Assembly: GCF_008080435.1 (NCBI RefSeq)
Contig: NZ_VRKN01000003.1
Location: forward strand, 434,001 to 498,000
Length of the DNA stretch: 64,000 nt
Direction: 5' to 3'
DNA from: Enterobacter asburiae
GTDB lineage: Bacteria > Pseudomonadota > Gammaproteobacteria > Enterobacterales > Enterobacteriaceae
A program made the position numbers and the translations under genes. Positions 54,710-64,000 of this stretch are shown in pieces. Below the pieces are notes generated by a model. That model worked only from the letters and a program-made list of their open reading frames with translations, was not told the DNA's origin and ran no database searches. Every line of letters starts with the position of its first letter. Positions within the stretch are counted from its first letter, which is position 1.

Positions 54710-57292
54710 ATGCAAGAGCAATACCGCCCGGAAGAGATAGAATCAAAAGTCCAGCAACACTGGGACGAGAAGCGCACCTTTGAAGTAACCGAAGACGAGA
54801 GCAAAGAGAAGTATTACTGCCTGTCGATGCTTCCCTATCCTTCTGGTCGACTACACATGGGCCATGTGCGTAACTACACCATCGGCGATGTGATTGCACG
54901 TTACCAGCGCATGCTGGGCAAAAACGTTCTGCAGCCTATCGGCTGGGATGCGTTCGGTCTGCCTGCGGAAGGCGCGGCGGTCAAAAACAACACCGCACCG
55001 GCGCCGTGGACGTACGACAACATCGCGTACATGAAAAACCAGCTCAAAATGCTGGGCTTTGGCTATGACTGGAGCCGCGAGCTGGCAACCTGTACCCCGG
55101 AATACTATCGCTGGGAGCAGAAGTTCTTCACCGAGCTGTACAAAAAAGGCCTGGTATATAAGAAGACCTCTGCCGTTAACTGGTGTCCGAATGACCAGAC
55201 CGTTCTCGCTAACGAGCAGGTTATTGATGGCTGCTGCTGGCGCTGTGACACGAAAGTTGAGCGTAAAGAGATCCCACAGTGGTTTATCAAAATCACCGCT
55301 TACGCTGATGAGCTGCTGAACGATCTGGATAACCTGGACCACTGGCCAGATACCGTTAAGACCATGCAGCGCAACTGGATCGGCCGTTCTGAAGGCGTAG
55401 AAATTACCTTCAACGTTGAGAACTACGACCAGACCCTGACTGTCTACACCACCCGTCCGGACACCTTCATGGGCGCGACCTACCTGGCCGTGGCCGCAGG
55501 TCACCCGCTGGCGCAGAAAGCGGCAGAAAACAATCCGGAACTGGCTACCTTCATCGACGAGTGCCGCAACACCAAAGTGGCCGAAGCCGATATGGCGACG
55601 ATGGAGAAAAAAGGCGTCGCGACAGGCTTTTACGCTAAGCATCCACTGACTGGTGAAGCGATCCCGGTCTGGGCAGCGAACTTCGTTCTGATGGAGTACG
55701 GTACAGGCGCAGTAATGGCTGTTCCGGGCCACGATCAGCGCGACTACGAGTTTGCCACTAAATACAGCCTGCCGATTAAAGCCGTTATTCTGGCCGCCGA
55801 TGGTTCTGAACCAAATCTGTCCGAACAGGCGCTGACTGAAAAAGGTACCCTGTTCAACTCCGGTGAATTTAGCGGTCTGAGCTTCGAAGAGGGCTTCAAC
55901 GCCATCGCCGATAAGCTGGCCTCTCTGGGTGTAGGTGAGCGTAAAGTTAACTTCCGTCTGCGCGACTGGGGCGTGTCACGTCAGCGTTACTGGGGTGCGC
56001 CAATCCCTATGGTGACGCTGGAAGATGGCACCGTGATGCCAACGCCAGAAGATCAGCTCCCGGTGATCCTGCCGGAAGACGTGATCATGGACGGTATCAC
56101 CAGCCCGATCAAAGCCGATCCTGAGTGGGCAAAAACCACCGTTAACGGTCAGCCTGCGCTGCGTGAAACTGACACCTTTGACACCTTTATGGAGTCTTCC
56201 TGGTACTATGCGCGCTACACCTGCCCGCAGTATCAGGACGGTATGCTCGATTCCGATGCGGCAAACTACTGGCTGCCGGTAGACATCTACATCGGCGGCA
56301 TTGAACACGCCATCATGCACCTGCTCTACTTCCGCTTCTTCCACAAACTGATGCGCGATGCGGGCATGGTGAACTCTGACGAACCAGCAAAACAGCTGCT
56401 GTGTCAGGGCATGGTACTGGCAGATGCATTCTATTACGTCGGTGCAAACGGCGAGCGTAACTGGGTTTCTCCGGTTGATGCGATCGTTGAGCGCGACGAG
56501 AAGGGCCGTATCGTTAAGGCGAAAGACGCCGAAGGTCATGAACTGGTCTACACCGGCATGAGTAAGATGTCCAAGTCTAAAAACAACGGTATCGATCCGC
56601 AGGTGATGGTTGAGCGTTACGGTGCGGATACCGTGCGTCTGTTCATGATGTTTGCCTCTCCGGCGGACATGACCCTGGAATGGCAGGAGTCTGGCGTGGA
56701 AGGCGCGAACCGCTTCCTGAAACGTGTCTGGAAACTGGTTTACGAGCACACCGCACTGGGCGATGCCCCGGCGCTGAACGCCGACGCACTGACTGAAGAT
56801 CAGCAGGCGCTGCGTCGTGATGTTCATAAAACGATTGCGAAAGTAACCGATGATATTGGTCGTCGTCAGACCTTCAATACCGCAATTGCGGCTATTATGG
56901 AACTGATGAACAAGCTGGCGAAAGCCCCGCAGGACGGCGAGCAGGATCGTGCCTTAATGCGTGAAGCGCTGCTGGCCGTTGTTCGCATGCTGAACCCGTT
57001 CACTCCGCACGTTAGCTTTACCCTGTGGCTGGAGCTGAAAGGCGAAGGCGATATCGACAACGCGCCGTGGCCGCAGGCTGACGAATCAGCGATGGTGGAA
57101 AATACGACGCTGGTTGTAGTCCAGGTAAACGGCAAAGTCCGCGGTAAAATTACCGTGGCGGTCGATGCAACCGAAGAACAGGTTCGCGAGCGCGCAGGCC
57201 AGGAAACTCTGGTCGCAAAATATCTTGAGGGCGTTACCGTACGTAAAGTGATCTACGTACCGGGTAAACTGCTCAATCTGGTCGTTGGCTAA
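54710..57292 (+). CDS. leuS: Leucyl-tRNA synthetase
   Basis: LeuS charges tRNA-Leu and edits mischarged products. The start at 54710 ([20 protein letters not shown]) gives 860 residues, identical to E. coli; an in-frame start 15 codons upstream is ignored. HIGH motif is [12 protein letters not shown] (about residues 40-52), the CP1 editing domain spans about 225-415 ([20 protein letters not shown]), the KMSKS loop is [12 protein letters not shown] (about 617-628). It is the first of leuS-lptE-holA-nadD. Confidence 0.98.
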   Translation: MQEQYRPEEIESKVQQHWDEKRTFEVTEDESKEKYYCLSMLPYPSGRLHMGHVRNYTIGDVIARYQRMLGKNVLQPIGWDAFGLPAEGAAVKNNTAPAPWTYDNIAYMKNQLKMLGFGYDWSRELATCTPEYYRWEQKFFTELYKKGLVYKKTSAVNWCPNDQTVLANEQVIDGCCWRCDTKVERKEIPQWFIKITAYADELLNDLDNLDHWPDTVKTMQRNWIGRSEGVEITFNVENYDQTLTVYTTRPDTFMGATYLAVAAGHPLAQKAAENNPELATFIDECRNTKVAEADMATMEKKGVATGFYAKHPLTGEAIPVWAANFVLMEYGTGAVMAVPGHDQRDYEFATKYSLPIKAVILAADGSEPNLSEQALTEKGTLFNSGEFSGLSFEEGFNAIADKLASLGVGERKVNFRLRDWGVSRQRYWGAPIPMVTLEDGTVMPTPEDQLPVILPEDVIMDGITSPIKADPEWAKTTVNGQPALRETDTFDTFMESSWYYARYTCPQYQDGMLDSDAANYWLPVDIYIGGIEHAIMHLLYFRFFHKLMRDAGMVNSDEPAKQLLCQGMVLADAFYYVGANGERNWVSPVDAIVERDEKGRIVKAKDAEGHELVYTGMSKMSKSKNNGIDPQVMVERYGADTVRLFMMFASPADMTLEWQESGVEGANRFLKRVWKLVYEHTALGDAPALNADALTEDQQALRRDVHKTIAKVTDDIGRRQTFNTAIAAIMELMNKLAKAPQDGEQDRALMREALLAVVRMLNPFTPHVSFTLWLELKGEGDIDNAPWPQADESAMVENTTLVVVQVNGKVRGKITVAVDATEEQVRERAGQETLVAKYLEGVTVRKVIYVPGKLLNLVVG

Positions 57293-57306
57293 GCGCGGGA
57301 GGAAAC

Positions 57307-57876
57307 GTGCGACAACTGGCAACAATACTCTTATCTCTGGCGGTGCTTGTCACCGCTGGCTGTGGCTGGCACCTGCGCAATACCACGGCGGTGCCTGCTC
57401 AGATGAAAACGATGATTTTCGACTCATCAGATCCGAATGGTCCACTCAGCCGGGCAATTCGTAATCAGCTGCGTCTGAACGGCGTTGAGCTTGTTGAGAA
57501 ACAAACGCTGCGTCAGGATGTACCGTCTCTGCGTGTTATAGGAAGTGGTCTGTCGAGAGATACTGCCTCTATCTTCCAGGATGGTCGTACCGCTGAATAT
57601 CAGATGGTGTTGACGGTCAACGCGGCAGTTCTGATCCCGGGTAAAGACATCTATCCAATCAGCACGAAAGTGTACCGTTCATTCTTCGATAACCCGCAGA
57701 CGGCGCTGGCAAAAGATGCCGAACAGCAGATTATCATCAACGAAATGTACGACAAGGCGGCGGAACAGCTGATCCGTAAACTGCCAAGTGTTGCAGCGTC
57801 TACTAAACAAGGATCTGACATTGTTGAAAAACCGGTTGCTGGCACGCTTCCTGCTGCTAACTCTCTGGGTAAATGA
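57307..57876 (+). CDS. lptE: LPS-assembly lipoprotein LptE
   Basis: LptE is the outer-membrane lipoprotein that plugs the LptD barrel and helps insert LPS. The start is GTG at 57307 with GCGGGAGGAAAC upstream. The signal (M)[18 protein letters not shown] ends in a lipobox (TAGC), followed by [11 protein letters not shown]. Length is 189 residues against 193 in E. coli, the difference lying in the variable Thr/Ser-rich C-terminal tail. Its stop overlaps the start of holA. Confidence 0.96.
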   Translation: MRQLATILLSLAVLVTAGCGWHLRNTTAVPAQMKTMIFDSSDPNGPLSRAIRNQLRLNGVELVEKQTLRQDVPSLRVIGSGLSRDTASIFQDGRTAEYQMVLTVNAAVLIPGKDIYPISTKVYRSFFDNPQTALAKDAEQQIIINEMYDKAAEQLIRKLPSVAASTKQGSDIVEKPVAGTLPAANSLGK

Positions 57877-58907
57877 TGATCAGGCTGTATCCTGAACAAC
57901 TCCGCGCGCAGCTCAATGAAGGGCTGCGCGCGGCGTATCTGCTGCTTGGAAACGATCCGCTATTACTTCAGGAAAGCCTGGATGCCGTGCGGCATGCCGC
58001 CGCCGCTCAGGGTTTCGATGAACACCACACTGTCCAACTGGACAACAACACCGACTGGAACGCCCTCTTCTCGCTTTGTCAGGCGATGAGCCTTTTTGCA
58101 TCGCGCCAGACAATTCAGCTCCTGCTGCCGGAGAACGGTCCTAACGCGGCCATGAATGAGCAACTCGCCACCCTGGTCAGCCTGTTACACAGCGATCTGC
58201 TCTTTATTGTGCGTGGCAACAAGCTTACCAAAGCACAGGAAAACGCGGCGTGGTTTACCCAGCTCGCTACCCACGCGGTGCAGGTCACCTGTCAGACGCC
58301 TGAACAGACGCATCTGCCCAAATGGGTGGCAGCGAGAGCGAAGCAGAACAACCTTCAGCTGGATGATGCGGCGAATCAACTGCTCTGCTACTGCTATGAA
58401 GGTAACCTGCTGGCCCTGGCGCAGGTGCTGGACAGACTCTCCCTGCTCTGGCCGGACGGCAAACTAACCTTGCCGCGCGTCGAGCAGGCTGTTAACGACG
58501 CGGCGCACTTCACGCCGTTCCACTGGGTGGACGCGCTGCTGTCGGCGAAGAGCAAACGTGCCCTGCATATTCTGCAACAGCTGCATCTTGAAGGGAGCGA
58601 ACCCGTTATTCTGCTGCGTACGCTGCAGCGCGAATTACTGCTGCTGATTACGCTCAAGCGTCAGTCTGCCCATACGCCGTTGCGTGCTCTGTTTGATAAA
58701 CACCGCGTGTGGCAAAATCGCCGGGCTTTGATTACCGAGGCCGTCAACCGCCTGAGTCATGAACAGCTTCGTCAGGCGGTACAGCTTCTGATGCGCGCTG
58801 AGCTCACGTTAAAACAAGATTACGGCCAGTCGGTCTGCGCGGAGCTGGAAAGCCTTTCTCTGCTGCTCTGCCACAAGGCGCTGGCAGACGTTTTTATTGA
58901 TGGATAG
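57876..58907 (+). CDS. holA: DNA polymerase III delta subunit HolA
   Basis: HolA is the delta subunit of the clamp loader that opens the beta clamp. From 57876 ([20 protein letters not shown]) it is 343 residues, as in E. coli; a start one codon earlier (57873) is equally open. [16 protein letters not shown] is the N-terminal AAA-like region and [18 protein letters not shown] includes the beta-clamp-binding Leu-Phe element. TGATG links it to lptE. Confidence 0.96.
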   Translation: MIRLYPEQLRAQLNEGLRAAYLLLGNDPLLLQESLDAVRHAAAAQGFDEHHTVQLDNNTDWNALFSLCQAMSLFASRQTIQLLLPENGPNAAMNEQLATLVSLLHSDLLFIVRGNKLTKAQENAAWFTQLATHAVQVTCQTPEQTHLPKWVAARAKQNNLQLDDAANQLLCYCYEGNLLALAQVLDRLSLLWPDGKLTLPRVEQAVNDAAHFTPFHWVDALLSAKSKRALHILQQLHLEGSEPVILLRTLQRELLLLITLKRQSAHTPLRALFDKHRVWQNRRALITEAVNRLSHEQLRQAVQLLMRAELTLKQDYGQSVCAELESLSLLLCHKALADVFIDG

Positions 58908-58908
58908 T

Positions 58909-59565
58909 ATGCATTCTTTACAGGCCTTGTATGGCGGCACTTTCGACCCGGTACATTACGGGCATCTGAAGCCGGTTGAAATTCTGGCGAATCTGATTGG
59001 CCTTCAGCGCGTCACCATCATGCCCAATAATGTCCCGCCCCATCGCCCACAGCCCGAGGCGACCAGCGAGCAGCGAAAAGAGATGCTCGCCCTTGCTATC
59101 GCAGATAAACCGCTTTTCCGACTTGATGAGCGTGAGCTGCGTCGCGATACGCCCTCCTGGACGTCTCAGACGCTTCAGGAGTGGCGCGCCGAACAAGGGC
59201 CAGACCAGCCGCTGGCTTTTATCATCGGCCAGGATTCCCTGCTGAATTTCCCCACATGGCATCAGTATGAAACCATTCTGGAGAACAGCCATCTGCTCGT
59301 CTGCCGCCGCCCAGGCTATCCGCTGACCATGCGCGAAGAGCAATACCAGCAGTGGCTGGAAGACCATCTCACCGATAACGTTGAAGATCTTCACAATCAG
59401 CCTGCCGGAAAGATTTATCTGGCGGAAACGCCGTGGTTCGATATCTCTGCGACCCTCATTCGTGAGCGTTTACAACAGGGTTTAGCGTGTGACGATCTGC
59501 TGCCGACCCCGGTGCTGGCCTATATCCATGCGCACGGTTTGTATCAGAAAAGCGCAGATGAATAG
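58909..59565 (+). CDS. nadD: Nicotinate-mononucleotide adenylyltransferase NadD
   Basis: NadD makes deamido-NAD from nicotinate mononucleotide and ATP. ATG 58909 ([20 protein letters not shown]) matches the E. coli start and follows the holA stop by one base; upstream starts at 58897 and 58900 overlap holA and lack a ribosome binding site. 218 residues against 213 in E. coli, with an extra C-terminal tail. [11 protein letters not shown] is the nucleotidyltransferase HxGH motif and [10 protein letters not shown] the SxTxxR motif. In K-12 cobC follows; here it does not. Confidence 0.96.
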   Translation: MHSLQALYGGTFDPVHYGHLKPVEILANLIGLQRVTIMPNNVPPHRPQPEATSEQRKEMLALAIADKPLFRLDERELRRDTPSWTSQTLQEWRAEQGPDQPLAFIIGQDSLLNFPTWHQYETILENSHLLVCRRPGYPLTMREEQYQQWLEDHLTDNVEDLHNQPAGKIYLAETPWFDISATLIRERLQQGLACDDLLPTPVLAYIHAHGLYQKSADE

Positions 59566-60152
<587 letters not shown>

Positions 60153-60155
60153 TGC

Positions 60156-60623
60156 GTGAAGTTGCAGCTGGTCGCCGTCGGCACCAAAATGCCGGACTGG
60201 GTACAAACCGGTTTTACTGAATATCTGCGTCGTTTTCCCAAAGACATGCCGTTCGAACTGGTGGAAATTCCCGCCGGTAAGCGCGGCAAGAACGCGGATA
60301 TCAAACGTATTCTCGATAAAGAGGGTGAACTGATGCTGGCTGCCGCAGGCAAAAACCGCATCGTCACCCTCGATATTCCAGGAAAACCCTGGGATACGCC
60401 GCAGCTGGCGCACGAACTGGAGCGCTGGAAGCAGGATGGCCGTGACGTCAGTCTGTTGATTGGCGGACCTGAAGGGTTATCCCCCGCCTGCAAAGCGGCG
60501 GCTGAACAAAGTTGGTCCCTCTCCGCGCTGACGCTTCCCCACCCGCTCGTTCGGGTACTGGTGGCAGAAAGCCTGTATCGCGCGTGGAGCATTACTACCA
60601 ACCACCCCTATCACCGCGAGTAA
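60156..60623 (+). CDS. rlmH: 23S rRNA pseudouridine-1915 N3-methyltransferase RlmH
   Basis: RlmH is a SPOUT methyltransferase that methylates pseudouridine 1915 in helix 69 of 23S rRNA on the 70S ribosome. GTG start at 60156, 155 residues as in E. coli. The knotted SAM site shows as [13 protein letters not shown] and [20 protein letters not shown] (last 20 given). It lies beside rsfS, another factor acting at the subunit interface. Confidence 0.96.
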   Translation: MKLQLVAVGTKMPDWVQTGFTEYLRRFPKDMPFELVEIPAGKRGKNADIKRILDKEGELMLAAAGKNRIVTLDIPGKPWDTPQLAHELERWKQDGRDVSLLIGGPEGLSPACKAAAEQSWSLSALTLPHPLVRVLVAESLYRAWSITTNHPYHRE

Positions 60624-60651
60624 TGACTGACCAGGGTAGATTAAGCAGCGG

Positions 60652-62553
60652 ATGAAACTACAGAATTCTTTTCGCGACTATACGGCTGAGTCCGCGCTGT
60701 TTGTGCGCCGGGCGCTGGTCGCCTTTACCGGGATTTTGCTGCTTACCGGCGTGCTGATCGCCAACCTTTATAATCTGCAAATTGTCCGCTTTACCGATTA
60801 CCAGACGCGTTCAAACGAAAACCGTATTAAGCTGGTGCCTATCGCACCCAGCCGCGGCATTATTTACGATCGTAACGGCACTCCGCTGGCGTTAAACCGC
60901 ACCATCTATCAAATCGAGATGATGCCGGAAAAAGTCGATAATGTTCAGGATACGCTGGAAGCGCTGAAAAGCGTTGTCGACCTTAACGATGACGATATCG
61001 CGGCTTTCAAAAAAGAGCGCGCCCGCTCTCATCGTTTCACCTCCATTCCGGTTAAAACCAATCTGACGGAAGTCCAGGTGGCCCGCTTTGCGGTGAACCA
61101 GTACCGTTTCCCCGGCGTGGAAGTGAAGGGGTATAAGCGTCGTTACTACCCCTACGGCTCCGCGCTGACGCATGTGATTGGCTACGTCTCCAAGATTAAC
61201 GACAAAGACGTCGACCGCCTTGATAAAGACGGCAAGCTGGCAAACTACGCTGCAACGCACGATATCGGTAAGCTGGGAATCGAACGTTACTACGAAGATG
61301 TTCTGCATGGGCAAACCGGCTATGAAGAGGTTGAGGTTAACAACCGTGGCCGCGTGATTCGCCAGCTGAAAGAAGTGCCGCCTCAGGCGGGGCATGACGT
61401 CTATCTGACGCTCGATCTTAAACTTCAGCAGTATATCGAAACCCTGCTGGCGGGCAGCCGCGCTGCCGTTGTGGTTACCGATCCTCGTACCGGCGGTATC
61501 CTGGCGATGGTCTCTATGCCTAGCTATGACCCGAACCTCTTCGTTGACGGCATCTCCAGTAAAGACTATTCCGGTCTGCTGAATGACCCGAACACGCCGC
61601 TGGTGAACCGCGCGACGCAAGGGGTTTATCCGCCGGCATCAACGGTTAAACCTTACGTGGCGGTCTCTGCGCTGAGTGCTGGCGTCATCAACCGTAATAC
61701 CAGCCTGTTTGACCCTGGCTGGTGGCAACTGCCAGGTTCAGATAAGCGCTATCGTGACTGGAAAAAATGGGGCCACGGTCATCTGAACGTCACCAAATCG
61801 CTGGAGGAATCTGCGGATACCTTCTTCTATCAGGTGGCGTATGACATGGGTATCGACCGCCTGTCCGAGTGGATGAGCAAATTCGGCTACGGGCATTACA
61901 CCGGCGTTGACCTTTCAGAAGAACGTTCTGGCAACATGCCAACGCGTGAATGGAAGCTGAAGCGCTTTAAAAAACCGTGGTATCAGGGTGACACCATTCC
62001 GGTGGGTATCGGCCAGGGCTACTGGACGGCGACGCCGATTCAGATGAACAAAGCCATGATGATCCTCATCAATGACGGCGTGGTAAAAGTGCCTCACCTG
62101 CTACAGAGTACGGTTGAAGACGGTAAAAAAGTGCCGTGGAACCAACCGCACGAGGCTCCGGTGGGTGACATTCATTCCGGCTTCTGGGAAATTGCGAAAG
62201 ACGGTATGTACGGCGTGGCAAACCGTCCGAACGGTACCGCGCATAAGTACTTCACCGGTACGCCGTACAAAGTGGCCGCGAAATCCGGTACTGCACAGGT
62301 GTTTGGTCTGAAAGCCAACGAAACCTATAACGCGCACCGCATTGCTGAACGTCTGCGTGACCATAAGCTGATGACGGCGTTTGCCCCTTATGATAACCCG
62401 CAGGTCGCGGTGGCGATGATTCTGGAGAACGGCGGTGCCGGGCCAGCTGTAGGGACCATCATGCGCCAGATCCTTGACCACATTATGCTGGGTGATAACA
62501 ACACCGAACTGCCGGCTGAAAACCCGGCCGCCGCTGCGGCGGAGGACCAATAA
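60652..62553 (+). CDS. mrdA: Peptidoglycan transpeptidase PBP2 (MrdA)
   Basis: MrdA is the class B transpeptidase of the Rod elongation complex, working with RodA. 633 residues as in E. coli: a short cytoplasmic part, one membrane anchor (about 20-45), the dimerisation/pedestal domain, then the transpeptidase domain with Ser330 in [10 protein letters not shown] (SxxK), SAD in LEESADTFF (SxN-equivalent position) and KSGTAQV (KTG-equivalent). It is two bases before mrdB. Confidence 0.98.
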   Translation: MKLQNSFRDYTAESALFVRRALVAFTGILLLTGVLIANLYNLQIVRFTDYQTRSNENRIKLVPIAPSRGIIYDRNGTPLALNRTIYQIEMMPEKVDNVQDTLEALKSVVDLNDDDIAAFKKERARSHRFTSIPVKTNLTEVQVARFAVNQYRFPGVEVKGYKRRYYPYGSALTHVIGYVSKINDKDVDRLDKDGKLANYAATHDIGKLGIERYYEDVLHGQTGYEEVEVNNRGRVIRQLKEVPPQAGHDVYLTLDLKLQQYIETLLAGSRAAVVVTDPRTGGILAMVSMPSYDPNLFVDGISSKDYSGLLNDPNTPLVNRATQGVYPPASTVKPYVAVSALSAGVINRNTSLFDPGWWQLPGSDKRYRDWKKWGHGHLNVTKSLEESADTFFYQVAYDMGIDRLSEWMSKFGYGHYTGVDLSEERSGNMPTREWKLKRFKKPWYQGDTIPVGIGQGYWTATPIQMNKAMMILINDGVVKVPHLLQSTVEDGKKVPWNQPHEAPVGDIHSGFWEIAKDGMYGVANRPNGTAHKYFTGTPYKVAAKSGTAQVFGLKANETYNAHRIAERLRDHKLMTAFAPYDNPQVAVAMILENGGAGPAVGTIMRQILDHIMLGDNNTELPAENPAAAAAEDQ

Positions 62554-62555
62554 TC

Positions 62556-63668
62556 ATGACGGATAATCCAAATAAAAAATCGCTGTGGGACAAAATCCAC
62601 ATCGACCCAGCCATGCTGCTGATCCTGCTGGCTCTGCTGGTTTACAGCGCCCTGGTTATCTGGAGCGCCAGCGGCCAGGACATCGGCATGATGGAGCGCA
62701 AAATCGGCCAGATCGCCATGGGTCTGATCATTATGGTGGTGATGGCGCAAATCCCGCCGCGCGTCTATGAAGGCTGGGCGCCCTACCTCTACATTTTCTG
62801 TATTATTTTGCTGGTTGCGGTAGATGCGTTTGGCGCCATTTCAAAAGGGGCGCAGCGCTGGCTGGATCTGGGCGTTGTCCGCTTCCAGCCTTCGGAAATT
62901 GCCAAAATCGCCGTTCCATTGATGGTCGCTCGCTTTATCAACCGCGACGTCTGTCCGCCATCTCTGAAAAATACCGCCATCGCGCTGGTGCTGATTTTCC
63001 TGCCGACGCTGCTGGTTGCGGCGCAGCCTGACCTTGGCACCTCAATCCTTATCGCCCTTTCCGGCCTGTTTGTCCTTTTCCTGTCGGGACTGAGCTGGCG
63101 TCTGATTGGTATCGCGGTAGTGCTGATTGCGGCGTTCATTCCTATCCTCTGGTTCTTCCTGATGCATGATTACCAGCGCCAGCGCGTTATGATGCTGCTC
63201 GATCCGGAAACCGATCCGCTGGGCGCGGGCTATCATATTATTCAGTCCAAGATTGCGATTGGCTCCGGCGGGCTACGCGGTAAAGGCTGGCTGCACGGCA
63301 CGCAGTCGCAGCTGGAATTTTTACCGGAACGCCACACCGACTTTATCTTTGCCGTACTGGCGGAAGAGTTGGGGCTGGTCGGCATCTTAATTTTGCTGGC
63401 GCTGTACGTACTGCTGATCATGCGGGGATTGTGGATTGCAGCGCGCGCACAAACCACGTTTGGTCGCGTCATGGCGGGCGGGTTAATGCTGATTTTATTC
63501 GTTTATGTCTTCGTAAATATTGGTATGGTGAGTGGTATTCTGCCGGTGGTAGGCGTACCGCTGCCGCTGGTGAGTTACGGAGGCTCGGCACTGATCGTGT
63601 TGATGGCCGGGTTTGGTATCGTGATGTCGATCCATACCCACAGAAAAATGTTGTCAAAAAGCGTATAA
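62556..63668 (+). CDS. mrdB: Peptidoglycan glycosyltransferase RodA (MrdB)
   Basis: RodA is the SEDS-family glycan polymerase of the elongasome and maintains rod shape. 370 residues as in E. coli, with about ten membrane spans. SEDS hallmarks include [52 protein letters not shown] (part) and [17 protein letters not shown] (catalytic Asp region). It is expressed with mrdA. Confidence 0.98.
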   Translation: MTDNPNKKSLWDKIHIDPAMLLILLALLVYSALVIWSASGQDIGMMERKIGQIAMGLIIMVVMAQIPPRVYEGWAPYLYIFCIILLVAVDAFGAISKGAQRWLDLGVVRFQPSEIAKIAVPLMVARFINRDVCPPSLKNTAIALVLIFLPTLLVAAQPDLGTSILIALSGLFVLFLSGLSWRLIGIAVVLIAAFIPILWFFLMHDYQRQRVMMLLDPETDPLGAGYHIIQSKIAIGSGGLRGKGWLHGTQSQLEFLPERHTDFIFAVLAEELGLVGILILLALYVLLIMRGLWIAARAQTTFGRVMAGGLMLILFVYVFVNIGMVSGILPVVGVPLPLVSYGGSALIVLMAGFGIVMSIHTHRKMLSKSV

Positions 63669-63684
63669 AAATAAGGGGATCGGA

Positions 63685-64000
63685 ATGCGTAAGCAGTGGC
63701 TGGGGATCTGCATCGCGGCAAGTTTACTTGCAGCCTGCACAAGTGATGATGGTCAGCAACAGGCAACCGTCGCGCCGCCGCAGCCTGCGGTATGTAATGG
63801 CCCGATCGTTGAAATCAGCGGAGCCGATCCCGTTTATGAACCGCTGAATGCCAGTGCCAATCAGGATTACGAGCGCGACGGCAAAAGCTACAAAATTGTT
63901 CAGGATCCTTCCCGTTTCAGTCAGGCGGGCTTTGCCGCCATTTATGATGCCGAGCCAGGCAGTAACCTGACGGCTTCCGGGGAAGCGTTCGACCCAATGC
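63685..64000 (+). CDS. rlpA: Septal-ring lytic transglycosylase RlpA (5' part)
   Basis: Truncated by the window end: 105 codons are visible. The product is a lipoprotein with signal MRKQWLGICIAASLLAAC (lipobox LAAC, Cys18), followed by a linker and the start of the double-psi beta-barrel (GFAAIYDAEPGSNLTASGEA). The alternation of Gly-Glu-Ala-Phe-Asp-Pro-Met is the family signature region. In E. coli RlpA is an outer-membrane lipoprotein with a C-terminal SPOR domain, which would lie beyond 64000. AAGGGGA lies upstream of the ATG. Confidence 0.95.
   Translation, partial: MRKQWLGICIAASLLAACTSDDGQQQATVAPPQPAVCNGPIVEISGADPVYEPLNASANQDYERDGKSYKIVQDPSRFSQAGFAAIYDAEPGSNLTASGEAFDPM

Overview
The window is ordinary enterobacterial chromosome. 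Almost every protein reads as a close, full-length relative of an Escherichia coli gene and the gene order is the E. coli 15-minute region (sdh-gltA to mrdAB-rlpA). Moderately high GC, the short palindromic repeats, and the absence of several genes that E. coli K-12 carries here (abrB, dtpD, ybgA, cobC, judged from memory) point to Enterobacter or a near relative such as Lelliottia or Leclercia. No prophage, insertion sequence, integron, CRISPR array or toxin island was seen. Identifications rest on remembered family sequences and visible motifs, not on a search.

Layout. 1-5,420: sdhCDAB (minus) divergent from gltA (plus), the TCA entry and succinate dehydrogenase genes. 5,400-10,720: phr-ybgI-pxpBCA-nei (minus), DNA repair plus 5-oxoprolinase. 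10,720-11,840: a sparse stretch with a candidate unrecognised 35-residue membrane peptide gene that has its own terminator, then ybfA. 11,840-19,625: kdpFABC-DE, the high-affinity potassium pump and its sensor/regulator. 19,900-23,775: speFL-speF-potE, ornithine decarboxylase and putrescine/ornithine antiporter behind an ornithine-sensing arrest peptide. 23,870-28,890: pgm, seqA, ybfF, ybfE, fldA, fur. 28,980-30,755: chiPQ chitoporin and lipoprotein. 31,200-39,420: glnS, then nagE divergent from nagBACD (amino-sugar uptake and catabolism). 39,670-42,300: asnB and a seven-tRNA operon (Met-Leu-Gln-Gln-Met-Gln-Gln). 42,370-49,300: ubiF divergent from miaB, then ybeZ-ybeY-corC-lnt. 49,400-52,900: gltIJKL glutamate/aspartate importer with the SroC region. 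53,000-64,000: rihA, ybeL, leuS-lptE-holA-nadD, rsfS-rlmH-mrdA-mrdB-rlpA (the last cut by the window end).

The interest lies in regulation. Visible signals include a consensus sigma-54 promoter with a GCACC/GGTGC palindrome ahead of gltI, a sigma-32-like promoter ahead of ybeZ, a ChiX pairing site over the chiP ribosome binding site, a GcvB-type CA-rich site on gltI, the SpeFL arrest peptide, a Fur operator overlapping a Uof-like leader that is translationally coupled to fur, a terminator-like hairpin inside nagBACD, and five copies of a CCCTCACCC-type palindromic repeat placed at gene 3' ends. I found no convincing undescribed multi-gene system; the small gene at 10,852-10,959 is the best candidate for something not described.
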